From the NCBI RefSeq assembly GCF_008042075.1, contig NZ_RDBN01000033.1, forward strand, positions 353,319 to 408,270: a DNA stretch of 54,952 nucleotides, given 5' to 3'. The translations under genes were made by a program, and so were the position numbers. This DNA comes from Streptomyces sp. UW30. GTDB lineage: Bacteria; Actinomycetota; Actinomycetes; Streptomycetales; Streptomycetaceae. Under the pieces are notes generated by a model, which saw only the letters and a list, made by a program, of their open reading frames with translations, did no database searches and was not told the origin of the DNA. Positions 42,321 to 51,403 of this stretch are shown piece after piece. How positions within the stretch are numbered: position 1 is the first letter of the stretch; every line of letters begins with the position of its first letter.

Positions 42321-45300
42321 CCGTCGCCCGTCGCACGATGCCTCAGCGCGGCAAGGACGGACTCGGTACGCCGTGTGTCGGGGTGCTCGGCACCGAGGAC
42401 CCGTTGCTGTCGCCCGTACGTCTCCTCGGCCACTCCCCGTGCCTCCCCCAGCCGCGGGCTGTCGATCAGGCGCCTGGCGAGGACGGACGCCGTGCGCAGG
42501 GTGTCCGGGTGATCGTCGCCGAGTGTCCGGCGCCGCCGCTGGTAGGTGTCCTCGGTCAGGCGCAACGCCCTCTCGGACCGGCCGAGACGTGCCAGGCGGT
42601 CGGCGAGATGGGAAGCCGCGCCGAGGGTGCGCGGGTGGTCGGCGCCCTGTGTCCGGCGCCGCCGCTCGTAGGTGTCCTCGGCCACGGCCCGTGACTCCTC
42701 CAGGCGCCCCGCCTCGGCCAGGACCACGCTGAGGTGGGAGGCGGCCCGCAGGGTGTCCGGATGATCGGGCCCGAGCGACGCCGTCCAGCCTTCGTGGAGC
42801 TCCCGCAGGCGCCGCAGGACGATCTCGGTCTCGTCCCGGTCGTACAGATAGCGGCAGGCCTCGCCCGCGGCGTCCCGGGCGGCCGACGTCGTGAGATCCC
42901 GGGGTGCGACGGCCAGCAGGTGGGCCAGCAGCGCCGGCCAGTGGGACCTGATCGCGGGGTCGGGCACGCCACTGGGGAACGCCGAGGTGAGCAGCCGACC
43001 GGCGTTCCCGGCGGCCCGCCGGCGCTCCTCGGCGGACAGATCCCCCCGGAGTACGGCCTTGGTGAGCTGGTGCAGTTGCAGGGTGCCGTCGGACACCCGG
43101 GCCAGCCCGACCTCGCTCACCTCCTTCAGGATCCGGTGCCGGGCCCGCAGATCGGCCAGGGCCCGCCCCAGACGCGAGGCGTTCTTCCCGGCGGGGACGC
43201 AGGCGTACAGGGGAAAGGGCTCGGCGGCCGGCAACAGCGCACACGCGTCGAGCAGGTCGGCCGCCGCGGGGTCCTGCCGGCGCAGACGCAGGGCGCTCTG
43301 CCGGATCACGGCGACCACGGGCGGCGTCCACCCGGGCAGTCCCGCGACCTCGCGTGACAGGCCCCGCAGAAAGACCTCCACGCTCATGGTGGAGAGCAGA
43401 GCACCGGCCATCTCCAACGCCAGCGGGAGATGGCCCAGGGACTCGGCCAGCCGTACGGCGTCGTCGTGGGACAGCTTCGGACGGCGGCTGCGCAGCAGCG
43501 CCACGGATGCCCTGACGGACAGCACGTCGAGGGAAACGGCCGGGATGCTCAGCCGCAGGTTCGGGTCGCGGGAGGTGACCAGGACGTGCCCCGGCCCGTC
43601 GGGAATGTGGGTCACGACGGCCGGGTCGTCGGCGCTGTCGAAGACGAGCAGCCAACGCGGCCGGGAACGCAGCTCGGCCGCCAGGGCGGGCAGGACGGCC
43701 CCGGGAGACGTGCCGGCGCGGGCGACGCCCATGGCCCGCGCCAGCTTCCCGAGCTGTTCCGGGATCCGTACGAGGTTCTCGGCCGACACCCACCAGACCA
43801 CGTCGTACTCGCCGCTGAAGCGGTGCGCGTACTCGAAGGCGAGCCGGCTCCTGCCGCCGCCCGCGCGTTCGTGCAGGGCGATGACGGCGACCCGTCCCTC
43901 CTGGGCCAGCCGCACCCGGATGTCCGCGAGCTCGCTCTCCCGGCCGGTGAACCCGGAGTCACGCTCGGGCAGGTTCGACACCCGCGGCGGCGTCCCGGGC
44001 AGCCGGGGCCCGCCGTCCCCCGCCCGCTTCAGCCGGCCCGGCCGGGCGGAGGGGAGGAATGCCGTCCGGCCGCCGAACGGACTTCGCACCGCATTCAGCA
44101 GGGTCCCCCGGGCGTCCCGCTCGTCCAGTCCGGACAGGGTCGGCAGGGGCCGTCCGAGCGGAGGGTACGAGGTGTCGTCGAGGCCGATCGGGACCACGTC
44201 GCCGATCAGGGTCAGAAAGTCGAGGCCCTTCGGAAAGAGCGGCCGGTCAGGGCCGGGATAGTGCCGTGAGAACAGGGCGACCACCCGTGTCCCCGGCCGC
44301 TCCAGCTCGTGCCGCAGCCGGCCCACCAGGTCGTGCCCCGGCTCTTGCCCCCACTCGTCCAGCACCACCTCGTAGCCCGCGTCCTGCACATGCCAGCCGG
44401 CCCACTCGGCCCAAGCGCGGTCCCTGCCCGCATGGCTGATCAGGACGCGCGCAGGCGCGATACCGTCCGGCCTCTCGTCCCCGGCGGGCGACAGGACGTG
44501 CCCGAGCCGTGTCACCCCCGCAGGCGAGGGCGCGGCGAACGCCGCCCCGGCCACGGCCACGGTCGCCTGCTCGCGGCGCACCCCCACCAGGGCCGCGTCG
44601 AACGTGTGCGGATGCCCGATCCGGGGTTCCAGATGGGCCGCCACAGTGCGCAGCAGCTCCAGGACCCTGCTCACGTCACTGTGGTACTGGGCGTTGAGGA
44701 GCGCGTCGCGGACATCGGGTGTGAACTCGAAGCGCGGCTCGCCGCGTTCGGTGTCGTCGGCCGTCTCCTCGGCCCGGTGCAGCATCCCGCCGAGGAAGAC
44801 CTCGGCCAGTTCGCTGCGGGACGAGCCGGGCAGCATGGCCTGCTGCACCACCCGGGCCACCGGGAGGGTGACCGTGGACAGCGCGGACAGCAGTCCGGCC
44901 AGCTGCCAGGACCGGGGCGACGACGATCTGCGGAACCGCAGGATCGCCTCGTCCGCGCCCGTCGCCGCGGTCGGTGCGCCGGACCGGGACGGCGGGCCCT
45001 CGCCGCGCCGTCCGCGGGTCCCGTGCGGCAGCAGCAGCGCCGCCGTCGGTGTCCAGTGGCCGCTGCCGGCGGTCATCTCGGCCCAGCCGCGCAGCGGTCC
45101 GGGCTCCAGCTCGACCACCGGGACCGCCAGGGCGGGCCGTCGACGCGAGACGAACCGGCGGGGAAGCGCGAGGCCCCACCGCGTGTTCGGCGCCCCCGGC
45201 TGCGGAACCCGCAGCGACACCGGTGCCGGCGCGGCGCCCGAGCGGCTCCACAGCGAGGTGGGCAGGAGATGCATCAGGCTGACGTGGGAGCGCTGCGCCC

Positions 45301-46072
45301 AGTCCAGCAGCAGACGCTCCGCCGTCGCGTCGTGCCAGATGGAACCCACGGTGTCGCTGAGGACGACGATGAGCTGGTTCCCGGTCGGGTCCAGGATCTC
45401 GCGAGGGTGGCGGGCCGGGCGTCCCACCGACGGGTGCGGGCGCACCTCGACCCCGGAGCCGTCGGGGGCGGGGGAGAGATTCCAGCGGCGGATGTCACGG
45501 AACGCGCCGAGCCGGGCCAGGCCCTGGTGGAGCTCGCGGACCTCGTTGTGCCACAGAGCCATCGAGGGGCTGGTGTCGACGACCAGGGTGAGACAGAGCC
45601 GACGGGCCGGTTCGGGGCGCAGGACCGGGACCATGATGTCCTCGTCCACGAGCCGCGTGACCGTCGCCTCCTCGTCCAGTTCGAACGCGGTCGGCGACGG
45701 CGCTTTCCGGGTGAGCGGCCTCAACGCCCTTGTCAGCGCCAGGCCGTGCGGCAGGGCGGCCTCCGCCGGGACGTGCACGGGAGCGGCGAGCCGGTCGGCG
45801 CGCGCGGGCCGCCGCGGGCCACGGATGTGCAGGGTGGCCTGCCGGACCGCGGCGGGGCCCTCGACGGGATCTTGATGGGCCGGTGTCGGATCCTCCGTGG
45901 TCTCCGGCGTCTCGGCGGCGGGCGCCCGCAGTGGCGCTTCGGCCGCGTCCTCGGTGCCGGGCGACCGACCCTCCAGGACGTGCTCGGCGAGCCAGAGGAT
46001 GTCCGCCAGTTCCTCGGGGCCGGGGTCCTCGACCCCGCCCTCCCGCAGGAGATCCAGGAGGTGGGAGATCAC
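42305..46072 (-). CDS. vWA (SAV_2336-type) - TIR - STAND NTPase - TPR fusion protein
   Basis: 1255 residues. About 155-345: vWA-like domain (SAV_2336 N-terminal type) with MIDAS VVDTSPSMALWHNE and VVLSDTVGSIWHD. About 540-662: TIR-like domain, VLISHAGRDRAWAEWAGW, VVLDEWGQEPGHDLV, VVALFSRHYPG. About 707-980: NB-ARC/STAND NTPase, FTGRESELADIRVRL, degenerate P-loop HERAGGGRSRLA, Walker B WLLVFDSADD, and LPLALEMAG (GLPL). About 1080-1250: four kinesin-light-chain-type TPRs (TLGDDHPDTLRTASVLARRL). The second half resembles FxsT proteins of FxSxx-COOH clusters. The P-loop Lys is Arg and the TIR lacks a clear catalytic Glu after strand D, so both may be regulatory. GTG start overlaps the MoxR stop by 4 bp. 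The likely role is the receptor/adaptor of a vWA-MoxR-VMAP conflict system. Confidence 0.85.
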   Translation of the reverse strand: MISHLLDLLREGGVEDPGPEELADILWLAEHVLEGRSPGTEDAAEAPLRAPAAETPETTEDPTPAHQDPVEGPAAVRQATLHIRGPRRPARADRLAAPVHVPAEAALPHGLALTRALRPLTRKAPSPTAFELDEEATVTRLVDEDIMVPVLRPEPARRLCLTLVVDTSPSMALWHNEVRELHQGLARLGAFRDIRRWNLSPAPDGSGVEVRPHPSVGRPARHPREILDPTGNQLIVVLSDTVGSIWHDATAERLLLDWAQRSHVSLMHLLPTSLWSRSGAAPAPVSLRVPQPGAPNTRWGLALPRRFVSRRRPALAVPVVELEPGPLRGWAEMTAGSGHWTPTAALLLPHGTRGRRGEGPPSRSGAPTAATGADEAILRFRRSSSPRSWQLAGLLSALSTVTLPVARVVQQAMLPGSSRSELAEVFLGGMLHRAEETADDTERGEPRFEFTPDVRDALLNAQYHSDVSRVLELLRTVAAHLEPRIGHPHTFDAALVGVRREQATVAVAGAAFAAPSPAGVTRLGHVLSPAGDERPDGIAPARVLISHAGRDRAWAEWAGWHVQDAGYEVVLDEWGQEPGHDLVGRLRHELERPGTRVVALFSRHYPGPDRPLFPKGLDFLTLIGDVVPIGLDDTSYPPLGRPLPTLSGLDERDARGTLLNAVRSPFGGRTAFLPSARPGRLKRAGDGGPRLPGTPPRVSNLPERDSGFTGRESELADIRVRLAQEGRVAVIALHERAGGGRSRLAFEYAHRFSGEYDVVWWVSAENLVRIPEQLGKLARAMGVARAGTSPGAVLPALAAELRSRPRWLLVFDSADDPAVVTHIPDGPGHVLVTSRDPNLRLSIPAVSLDVLSVRASVALLRSRRPKLSHDDAVRLAESLGHLPLALEMAGALLSTMSVEVFLRGLSREVAGLPGWTPPVVAVIRQSALRLRRQDPAAADLLDACALLPAAEPFPLYACVPAGKNASRLGRALADLRARHRILKEVSEVGLARVSDGTLQLHQLTKAVLRGDLSAEERRRAAGNAGRLLTSAFPSGVPDPAIRSHWPALLAHLLAVAPRDLTTSAARDAAGEACRYLYDRDETEIVLRRLRELHEGWTASLGPDHPDTLRAASHLSVVLAEAGRLEESRAVAEDTYERRRRTQGADHPRTLGAASHLADRLARLGRSERALRLTEDTYQRRRRTLGDDHPDTLRTASVLARRLIDSPRLGEARGVAEETYGRQQRVLGAEHPDTRRTESVLAALRHRATGDGQPEA

Positions 46073-47145
46073 GTCGCGGCCGGCCCGCTGAGCGGTTGCA
46101 GGGTCGCGTCGGCCAGCTGCCCGATGTCGTCCGGCGCCGTCCACGCTCCCGCAAGGCGCAGCTGTACGGCGTTGAGCAGCTGGTCCGTGCCCAGTTCACC
46201 GCGCTCGCGTCGGTCCAGGAACTTACCGATCAGCCCGTCGGGACCGGTGGCGGCCGCTGCGGCGGCGGGCCCGATGCGCTGCTCGATGATGCGCCGCAGC
46301 TTGTCCTCCCCGGGCCGCTCGATGGTCAGCCGGATGCAGCGGCGCAGGAAGGCGGGCGGGAACTCCCGCTCGCCGTTGCTGGTGAGGACGACCACGGGGA
46401 AGGCCCGGCACTGGACCCGGCCCGCGGTGATCCGGGCCCGTCCGCCGGGGTCGTCATTGCCGACGGCGACCGTCTGCTGGTGATCGGCGAGACGGGCCAG
46501 CTCCGGGATGTCGAAGCGGCCTTCGTCCAGGACGGTGAGCAGGTCGCCCGGCAGATCGATGTCGCACTTGTCGATCTCGTCGACGAGCAGAACGCGAGGG
46601 CGCTCGGCGGGCAGGAACGCGGTGCCCAGGGGGCCCAGCCGGAGGTACCGCCCGATGCCGTCGACGGTCGGGGAGCCCTGATCCGTCGGCTGCCCTTCCT
46701 CCTGCGCGGCCAGCTCCTCCGGCGCCGTGCGCATGCGCGTGAGGTTGGCGTCCTCCAGTCGCCGCAGGGCGTCGTACCGGTAGAGGCCGTCGCGCAGTGT
46801 GGCCCGGCTGGTGATGGGCCACCGCAGCACCGGGCCGAGGCCCAGGTCCTGGGCGATGCTGTACGCCAGCGTCGACTTCCCCACTCCCGGCACTCCCGTG
46901 ACCAGTAGGGGGCGCCGCAGGAGGAGGGCCGTGTTGACGAGGTCGATCTCGTTGTCGTCGGCGAGATAGCCCGCGCCGCGTTCGCGGTCCGCCGCGTACT
47001 GGTCGTCGTCGAGGGAGGGCACCGTGTGGTCCGGGTCGGCCTCGCCCTCGAACACCCGCCAGGGCGGCCGGTGTTCGGCGAGCCGGGCAAGGTGCCGGTC
47101 GGTCGGCACGGCCGGGTCGCCCTTGTAGATCCACCAGTCCTTCAC
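46069..47145 (-). CDS. MoxR-type AAA+ ATPase
   Basis: 358 residues. Starts VKDWWIYKGDPAVPTD. Walker A GVPGVGKS at 84-91, Walker B VLLVDEIDKCDIDLP at about 183-197, sensor 1 VVLTSNGEREFPPAFLRRC with the arginine finger, and a C-terminal lid. The SPTVDGIGRYLRLGPLG insert is typical for MoxR ATPases coupled to vWA proteins. The family acts as an assembly chaperone working with vWA partners. GTG 47145, 41 bp after the VMAP gene. Confidence 0.93.
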   Translation of the reverse strand: MKDWWIYKGDPAVPTDRHLARLAEHRPPWRVFEGEADPDHTVPSLDDDQYAADRERGAGYLADDNEIDLVNTALLLRRPLLVTGVPGVGKSTLAYSIAQDLGLGPVLRWPITSRATLRDGLYRYDALRRLEDANLTRMRTAPEELAAQEEGQPTDQGSPTVDGIGRYLRLGPLGTAFLPAERPRVLLVDEIDKCDIDLPGDLLTVLDEGRFDIPELARLADHQQTVAVGNDDPGGRARITAGRVQCRAFPVVVLTSNGEREFPPAFLRRCIRLTIERPGEDKLRRIIEQRIGPAAAAAATGPDGLIGKFLDRRERGELGTDQLLNAVQLRLAGAWTAPDDIGQLADATLQPLSGPAAT

Positions 47146-47186
47146 GGCACCTCCGGTAGGTCTCCGGCAGCGTGCCGGACGGTCTG

Positions 47187-48992
47187 TCACGCGATGAGGT
47201 TCGCGTCGCTCAGCGGGTCCGCGGCCGGCGAGTGGTTCGGGTCGTCCCAGAGGAGGACCACGCTCGCCCGGGCCGCGTCGGGCACCTGCGTGCTCCGGCG
47301 CAACTTCGCCACCGCGCCGGGCAGTTCGGCCACGGCGGCCAGGTCCAGGAGCATGTTCAACGGCGGCACGGCGGGGTCGCCGCGGTGGCTGTCGCGCTGC
47401 CAGACGACGATGGGCATCCCGGCGTCCAGCGCCGCGGACACGCCCTCCTGGGCCGGCGACGTCGACACCGCGACGCATACCGGGTGGTCGTTCCCGCGCC
47501 ACTCACCGATGTGCTCGTCCAGACACGCGACGTCCTCGTCCGCCACCCACGCCGTCGCCCGCTCGTCGTGGCCGTTGCACCGGGTCAGCCACTCCCATCG
47601 GCGGGACCACAGCTGCGGCAGGTCGAACTCGCAGCGCTCGTCCGGGCAGCGGACCACGACCTCGTAGAGCTTGCCGAGCGGACGCGTCACCCTGCGCAGC
47701 TGCAGCGGCCACTGCTCGAACGTCTCCTCCAACAGGCCGTCGAAGACGGCGAATTCGATGCGCCCCAGTTTCGCCGCCGGGCCCTGCTCGCCGCCGGTGA
47801 GCGCATCGGGGAGAGTGCGCATGCATTCCTGAAGGAGGCCGCGCGCCCCGTCCATGTCCACCACCAGCGACCCGGCGTCCTCGGGCGGCTGAAGACGCCG
47901 GGGCTGTCTCCCGTCCGTCGTGCGCAGCCATATCTCCGCATAGAACCGGTCCCGCCGCTGGGCGTGCTCCGTCAGCCGTACGGTCAGCGTCGCCTCGCTC
48001 CGCTTGATGCCGGGGGCCTCGTCCAGCCTCTGCAGCTCCCGGCTGTCCAGGAACCGGCCCACCCACGTGGCCAGCGCGGAGGCGCGCTGCTGGTCGGCGG
48101 GGCTCTCCCCGGCGGCGTAACCGGCCGCGAGGGCGTGCGCGAAGGCGACCGGCTTGGGCACCGCACCCGGAGCGTGACGGCGCCGGCCGAGATCCTCGGC
48201 CCATGCGTACAGGTCACCGTCCGGGGTGCCGAACGGCGCGGCCGCCCCGCCCGGACTGCCCGCGGCTCCGAAGGACCACTGGTACGCCTGCCCGGCCCAG
48301 CTCTCCGGCTGCACACCGCCGAGCAGCCTGGCGAGCTCCCGCCAGGCGTCGTCGTCCAGCCCGCCCGACGGCACGCCCGGGGGTGGCGCGGCGGGCGTCG
48401 GCCGGCTCTCACCGGCGGAGCACGGAGGGGCCGTCGCCACCAGGGACGGGCGGGTGCCGTACACCGGGATCGGCCCCAACTCCGGCTCGACGCGCTCGGG
48501 TTGGCCCGTCATGTACCGCACGAGCTGCTCGATGCCGGCCGCGTCGAGCGAGGGTACGGCGAAGCGGCTGATCCGCACGGCCCCCAGGAACTCGGGCAGT
48601 TCCTGCTCGCTGCGCCCGGGCAGGACGACCAGCAGGACCTTGCGGAACCAGGCCCTGTAGTTCCCGTAGAGCTCGGTGCCCAGCAGGCCGGCCTCGAAGG
48701 CGACGCCGAGCCCCACCCCGTCCTGCTGCTCGTGGTCACCGCGGACCTTGTACTCGGGAGACGCGATGACGAGCACGTAGTCCGCGTCGGCGTACTGCCG
48801 CATCATCCAGCGCGGCCAGTCCTGGGGCTGCACGCCCGCGTACAGATCGACCTTCGCGTCGAGACCGCCCTGCGTGCGCAGCAGTTCGTAGAGTGTCTCC
48901 ACCTTGGTGACGTGGCCGTCGTCGTCGTGGGCGTAGGAGATGAAGACCCGCGGCCTTCCCGTCCCGACCGCCGCGTCCGCCCCGTACTCCAT
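47187..48992 (-). CDS. SEFIR-domain protein with VMAP-C-like C-terminus
   Basis: 601 residues. About 14-165: SEFIR/TIR-like domain, RPRVFISYAHDDDGHVTKVE, YADADYVLVIASPEYK, FRKVLLVVLPGR. About 210-330: helical middle of unknown type (DDDAWRELARLLGG). About 340-601: vWA-MoxR associated C-terminal (VMAP-C)-like region with AEIWLRT, KLGRIEFAVFDGLLEETFEQWPLQ, VVVRCPDER, RWEWLTRC, HPVCVAVSTSP, MPIVVWQRD. First gene of the three-gene operon. SEFIR domains mediate homotypic signalling in eukaryotic IL-17 receptors; in bacteria they occur in predicted immunity effectors. ATG 48992. Confidence 0.8.
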   Translation of the reverse strand: MEYGADAAVGTGRPRVFISYAHDDDGHVTKVETLYELLRTQGGLDAKVDLYAGVQPQDWPRWMMRQYADADYVLVIASPEYKVRGDHEQQDGVGLGVAFEAGLLGTELYGNYRAWFRKVLLVVLPGRSEQELPEFLGAVRISRFAVPSLDAAGIEQLVRYMTGQPERVEPELGPIPVYGTRPSLVATAPPCSAGESRPTPAAPPPGVPSGGLDDDAWRELARLLGGVQPESWAGQAYQWSFGAAGSPGGAAAPFGTPDGDLYAWAEDLGRRRHAPGAVPKPVAFAHALAAGYAAGESPADQQRASALATWVGRFLDSRELQRLDEAPGIKRSEATLTVRLTEHAQRRDRFYAEIWLRTTDGRQPRRLQPPEDAGSLVVDMDGARGLLQECMRTLPDALTGGEQGPAAKLGRIEFAVFDGLLEETFEQWPLQLRRVTRPLGKLYEVVVRCPDERCEFDLPQLWSRRWEWLTRCNGHDERATAWVADEDVACLDEHIGEWRGNDHPVCVAVSTSPAQEGVSAALDAGMPIVVWQRDSHRGDPAVPPLNMLLDLAAVAELPGAVAKLRRSTQVPDAARASVVLLWDDPNHSPAADPLSDANLIA

Positions 48993-49349
48993 CCCCCGTA
49001 CTCCATCCCCCGAGCCCCCTCCCGCGCAGGGACTCAGGGTAGTCGGGCGAGGGGGGTTCCGGCGGGCGATCTGTGGGAGTTCGGTCCATGTGCGCGTCGA
49101 GAGGCGCGGGGTCGGTCATCGGGGGCCGGTCGTGCGCCTCCGGTGCGAGTGACCCCGCGGGCGGGGTCGAAAACCTGTGTGTGCGTTTGAGGACGGTGAG
49201 TGAGGGCAGGCGGACGAACAGTGCTTCGGACAGGAGGCACGTCCGTGGGAGCGGCGAGTTCCGCCACGGGTGTGTCCGGCTCCGGTGCGCGCCCGCACTC
49301 CCACGGTGACGTCCAAGTCAGAGCACGACCAAGGGAGTTGCGACGCACC
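48993..49349. other. Divergent intergenic region between the VMAP operon and the sigma-factor gene
   Basis: 357 bp without a supported gene. It holds a GC-rich palindrome CCCCGCGGGCGGGG at about 49153-49166 and, at 49185-49209, GTTT-N15-GGGCAG, close to the stress sigma (SigB-type) promoter pattern GNNT-N15-GGGTAY, facing the sigma gene. This may reflect autoregulation, but the match is modest. Confidence 0.4.
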
Positions 49350-50141
49350 ATGCCCACTCCAGTGAGCGCGAAGCACCACCCGCACGACGACGCCCCCGAC
49401 ACCGCCGAGGACTTCCGCCGGCTGGCCGCCCTGCCCGAAGGCCCGCAGCATGACACCCTGCGCGCGCGGATCGTCGAGGCATGGCTGCCCATGGCCGACC
49501 GGCTCGCCGGACGCTTCCGCAGCCGCGGCGAGAGCCTCGACGATCTGCGGCAGGTCGCCGCCCTCGGGCTGCTCAAGGCCGTCGACCGATACGACCCCGA
49601 GCGCGGCAACGCCTTCGAGAGCTACGCCGTGCCCACCATCACCGGCGAGATCAAGCGGCACTTCCGCGACCACATGTGGACGCTGCACGTGCCGCGCCGG
49701 GTCCAGGACCTGCGCAACCGCGTACGGTTCGCCGTGCACGACCTCCAGACCGTCTCGGGCCGGATGCCGACCGCCGCCGAGATCGCCGAGCACGCCGACC
49801 TGACCGAGGCCGACGTCCGGGTCGGCCTTGAGGCGCTGGAGAGTTTCACCGCCCTGTCGCTGGACGCGGAGCTGCCCGGCAGCGACGACGGGTACTCGCT
49901 GAGCGACATGCTGGGGTCGGCCGACCCCGCGCTGGACACGGTCATCGACCGCGAGGCCGTCAAGCCGCGGCTCGCCGCGCTGCCTGAGCGGGAGCGGGCG
50001 ATTCTCTACATGCGGTTCTTCCGGGACATGACACAGAGTCGGATCGCGGAGCAACTGGGCATCTCGCAGATGCATGTGTCCCGGCTGATCAGCCGGTGCT
50101 GCCGCCGGGTGCGGGAGCAAGTACTGAGCGATGTGGCTTGA
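49350..50141 (+). CDS. RNA polymerase sigma factor, SigB/F/G type
   Basis: 263 residues. Region 2: SLDDLRQVAALGLLKAVDRY, FESYAVPTITGEIKRHFRDH, MWTLHVPRRVQDLRNRVR. Region 3 GRMPTAAEIAEHADLTEADV. Region 4 LPERERAILYMRFFRDMTQS, RIAEQLGISQMHVSRLISRC. The group 3 sigma factors of this type govern stress response and development and are held by anti-sigma kinases. ATG 49350 has AAGGGAG upstream. Divergent from the conflict-system operon. No anti-sigma gene is next to it. Confidence 0.93.
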   Translation: MPTPVSAKHHPHDDAPDTAEDFRRLAALPEGPQHDTLRARIVEAWLPMADRLAGRFRSRGESLDDLRQVAALGLLKAVDRYDPERGNAFESYAVPTITGEIKRHFRDHMWTLHVPRRVQDLRNRVRFAVHDLQTVSGRMPTAAEIAEHADLTEADVRVGLEALESFTALSLDAELPGSDDGYSLSDMLGSADPALDTVIDREAVKPRLAALPERERAILYMRFFRDMTQSRIAEQLGISQMHVSRLISRCCRRVREQVLSDVA

Positions 50142-50150
50142 GGAGCGGTC

Positions 50151-51284
50151 TCAAGGCGTTGCCGCGATCGCCAGTGATACGTGGCGGGACATCGTGTCCA
50201 AGGTCTTTGCCTCCGCCATGGAGAACGCCCGGCGCGGGCCGCATCTGAACAGGGTGAGGACCCCTTGTGCCGGGCCGCCGAGTACCAGCGGTACGCACAG
50301 AAGTGACGTGACGTTCGCCTGTACGAGGACGGGGGCGCCCTGCGCGTCCTGACCGAAGGCGTCCGGGTCCTCGGGGCGTACCTGGAGGGACGGGGAGCCG
50401 GTGCGTGCCGTCTCTGTGACCAGGGGACAGGTGGCCGGGTCCTGTGCCGCGAGCGCCGTCGCCTCCTCGGGCGAAGGGGCCAGCACCGCCGTACGGGACA
50501 TCCGCCCGGCGGCGGTGTCGGCGATCACCCAGTCGGCGAAGGCGCCGTGGAGGACCTGGGCCGCCTGCCGCAGGACCGTCTCCCGGTCGCCGCGCGGTGC
50601 GCACAGCAGGGTCGTGGTCATCTCGTCCAGCAGGTCCATCAGGGTCGCGTGCCGGGTCGTCTCGGCGAGATCCGGGATCCGGGTCGCGGGCACAGCGGGC
50701 CGGGTCGCCGTGTTGAGTGCGCCGAGCTCGCCGGGCTGCATCACCACCAGGACCGTGGTGTGCGGCTCCCCGCTCGGACGTACGGCGGTCAGGGTCGCGT
50801 GGACCGGGTCCGACGGATGCTGCTGGAAATGAACGGTGAGGCTGCGGTCACCCTCGCCGCGGGCCACGGCGGCGGCCTGGGAACGGAACGCCGCCCGGTC
50901 GGCATGGGCCAGCAGGCCGGTCAGCGGCCGGCCCGTCGCATGGCCGGAGCGCACGCCGGTGAACGAGGTCGCCGAGAGATTCAGCCGGCGCACCACCGCC
51001 TCCCGGTCCACCAGCGCGACCGGGAGCGGGAACTGCTGGAACACCGCCCGCAGCAGATGCTGCTCCTGACGGTCGCCGGACGCCGTACGGGGCAGCGTGC
51101 CCGAGGACACCCGCTCGTACCATGGCCACAACTGGTCGGCGACATGGTCGAGTTCGAAGATGGCCGCGTCCAGGACCGTCGGCAGGTCCCCTTCGGACAC
51201 GGATCGCGCCGCCTTGAGTTCCGCGACGCGGCGCACGAAATCCGCGAGCTCTTCACCGAATCCGTCCGTCTTCTCCATGGGCAT
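50151..51284 (-). CDS. PAS-GAF sensor protein lacking an output domain
   Basis: 377 residues. A helical N-terminus (EELADFVRRVAELKAARSVSEG, about 10-60), PAS domain (about 90-190: FPLPVALVDREAVVRRLNLSA, TGRPLTGLL), and GAF domain (about 235-377: LLDEMTTTLLCAPRGDRETVL, VTSLLCVPLVLGGPAQGVLTLF). In streptomycetes this arrangement usually continues into a SpoIIE-type phosphatase; here the protein ends right after GAF at SRHVSLAIAATP. It is convergent with the sigma gene, 9 bp away. It may work with a separate phosphatase or be truncated. Confidence 0.85.
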   Translation of the reverse strand: MPMEKTDGFGEELADFVRRVAELKAARSVSEGDLPTVLDAAIFELDHVADQLWPWYERVSSGTLPRTASGDRQEQHLLRAVFQQFPLPVALVDREAVVRRLNLSATSFTGVRSGHATGRPLTGLLAHADRAAFRSQAAAVARGEGDRSLTVHFQQHPSDPVHATLTAVRPSGEPHTTVLVVMQPGELGALNTATRPAVPATRIPDLAETTRHATLMDLLDEMTTTLLCAPRGDRETVLRQAAQVLHGAFADWVIADTAAGRMSRTAVLAPSPEEATALAAQDPATCPLVTETARTGSPSLQVRPEDPDAFGQDAQGAPVLVQANVTSLLCVPLVLGGPAQGVLTLFRCGPRRAFSMAEAKTLDTMSRHVSLAIAATP

Positions 51285-51403
51285 GAACCTAGCTCGCGGT
51301 GACGTGTTCCGGGGCGGCGGGAAGCCAAGCGGTTCCACCTTGTTCTCCGGTCGTTTTCCCCGGCCGGGACCGGGAACGCGCAGGAAAGAGGAAGGAGTTG
51401 ACG

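Noticed and set aside
42030..43793. Upstream extension of the DUF2795 protein frame on the minus strand
   Set aside because: It is another frame of the vWA fusion gene, Arg/Pro/Gly-rich and without domains; the real start is ATG 42029.
42305..48992. FxSxx-COOH peptide-modification cluster
   Set aside because: The vWA fusion has an FxsT-like half, but no radical SAM enzyme and no short FxSxx-ending peptide gene is present; MoxR plus VMAP-like genes fit the ternary conflict class better.
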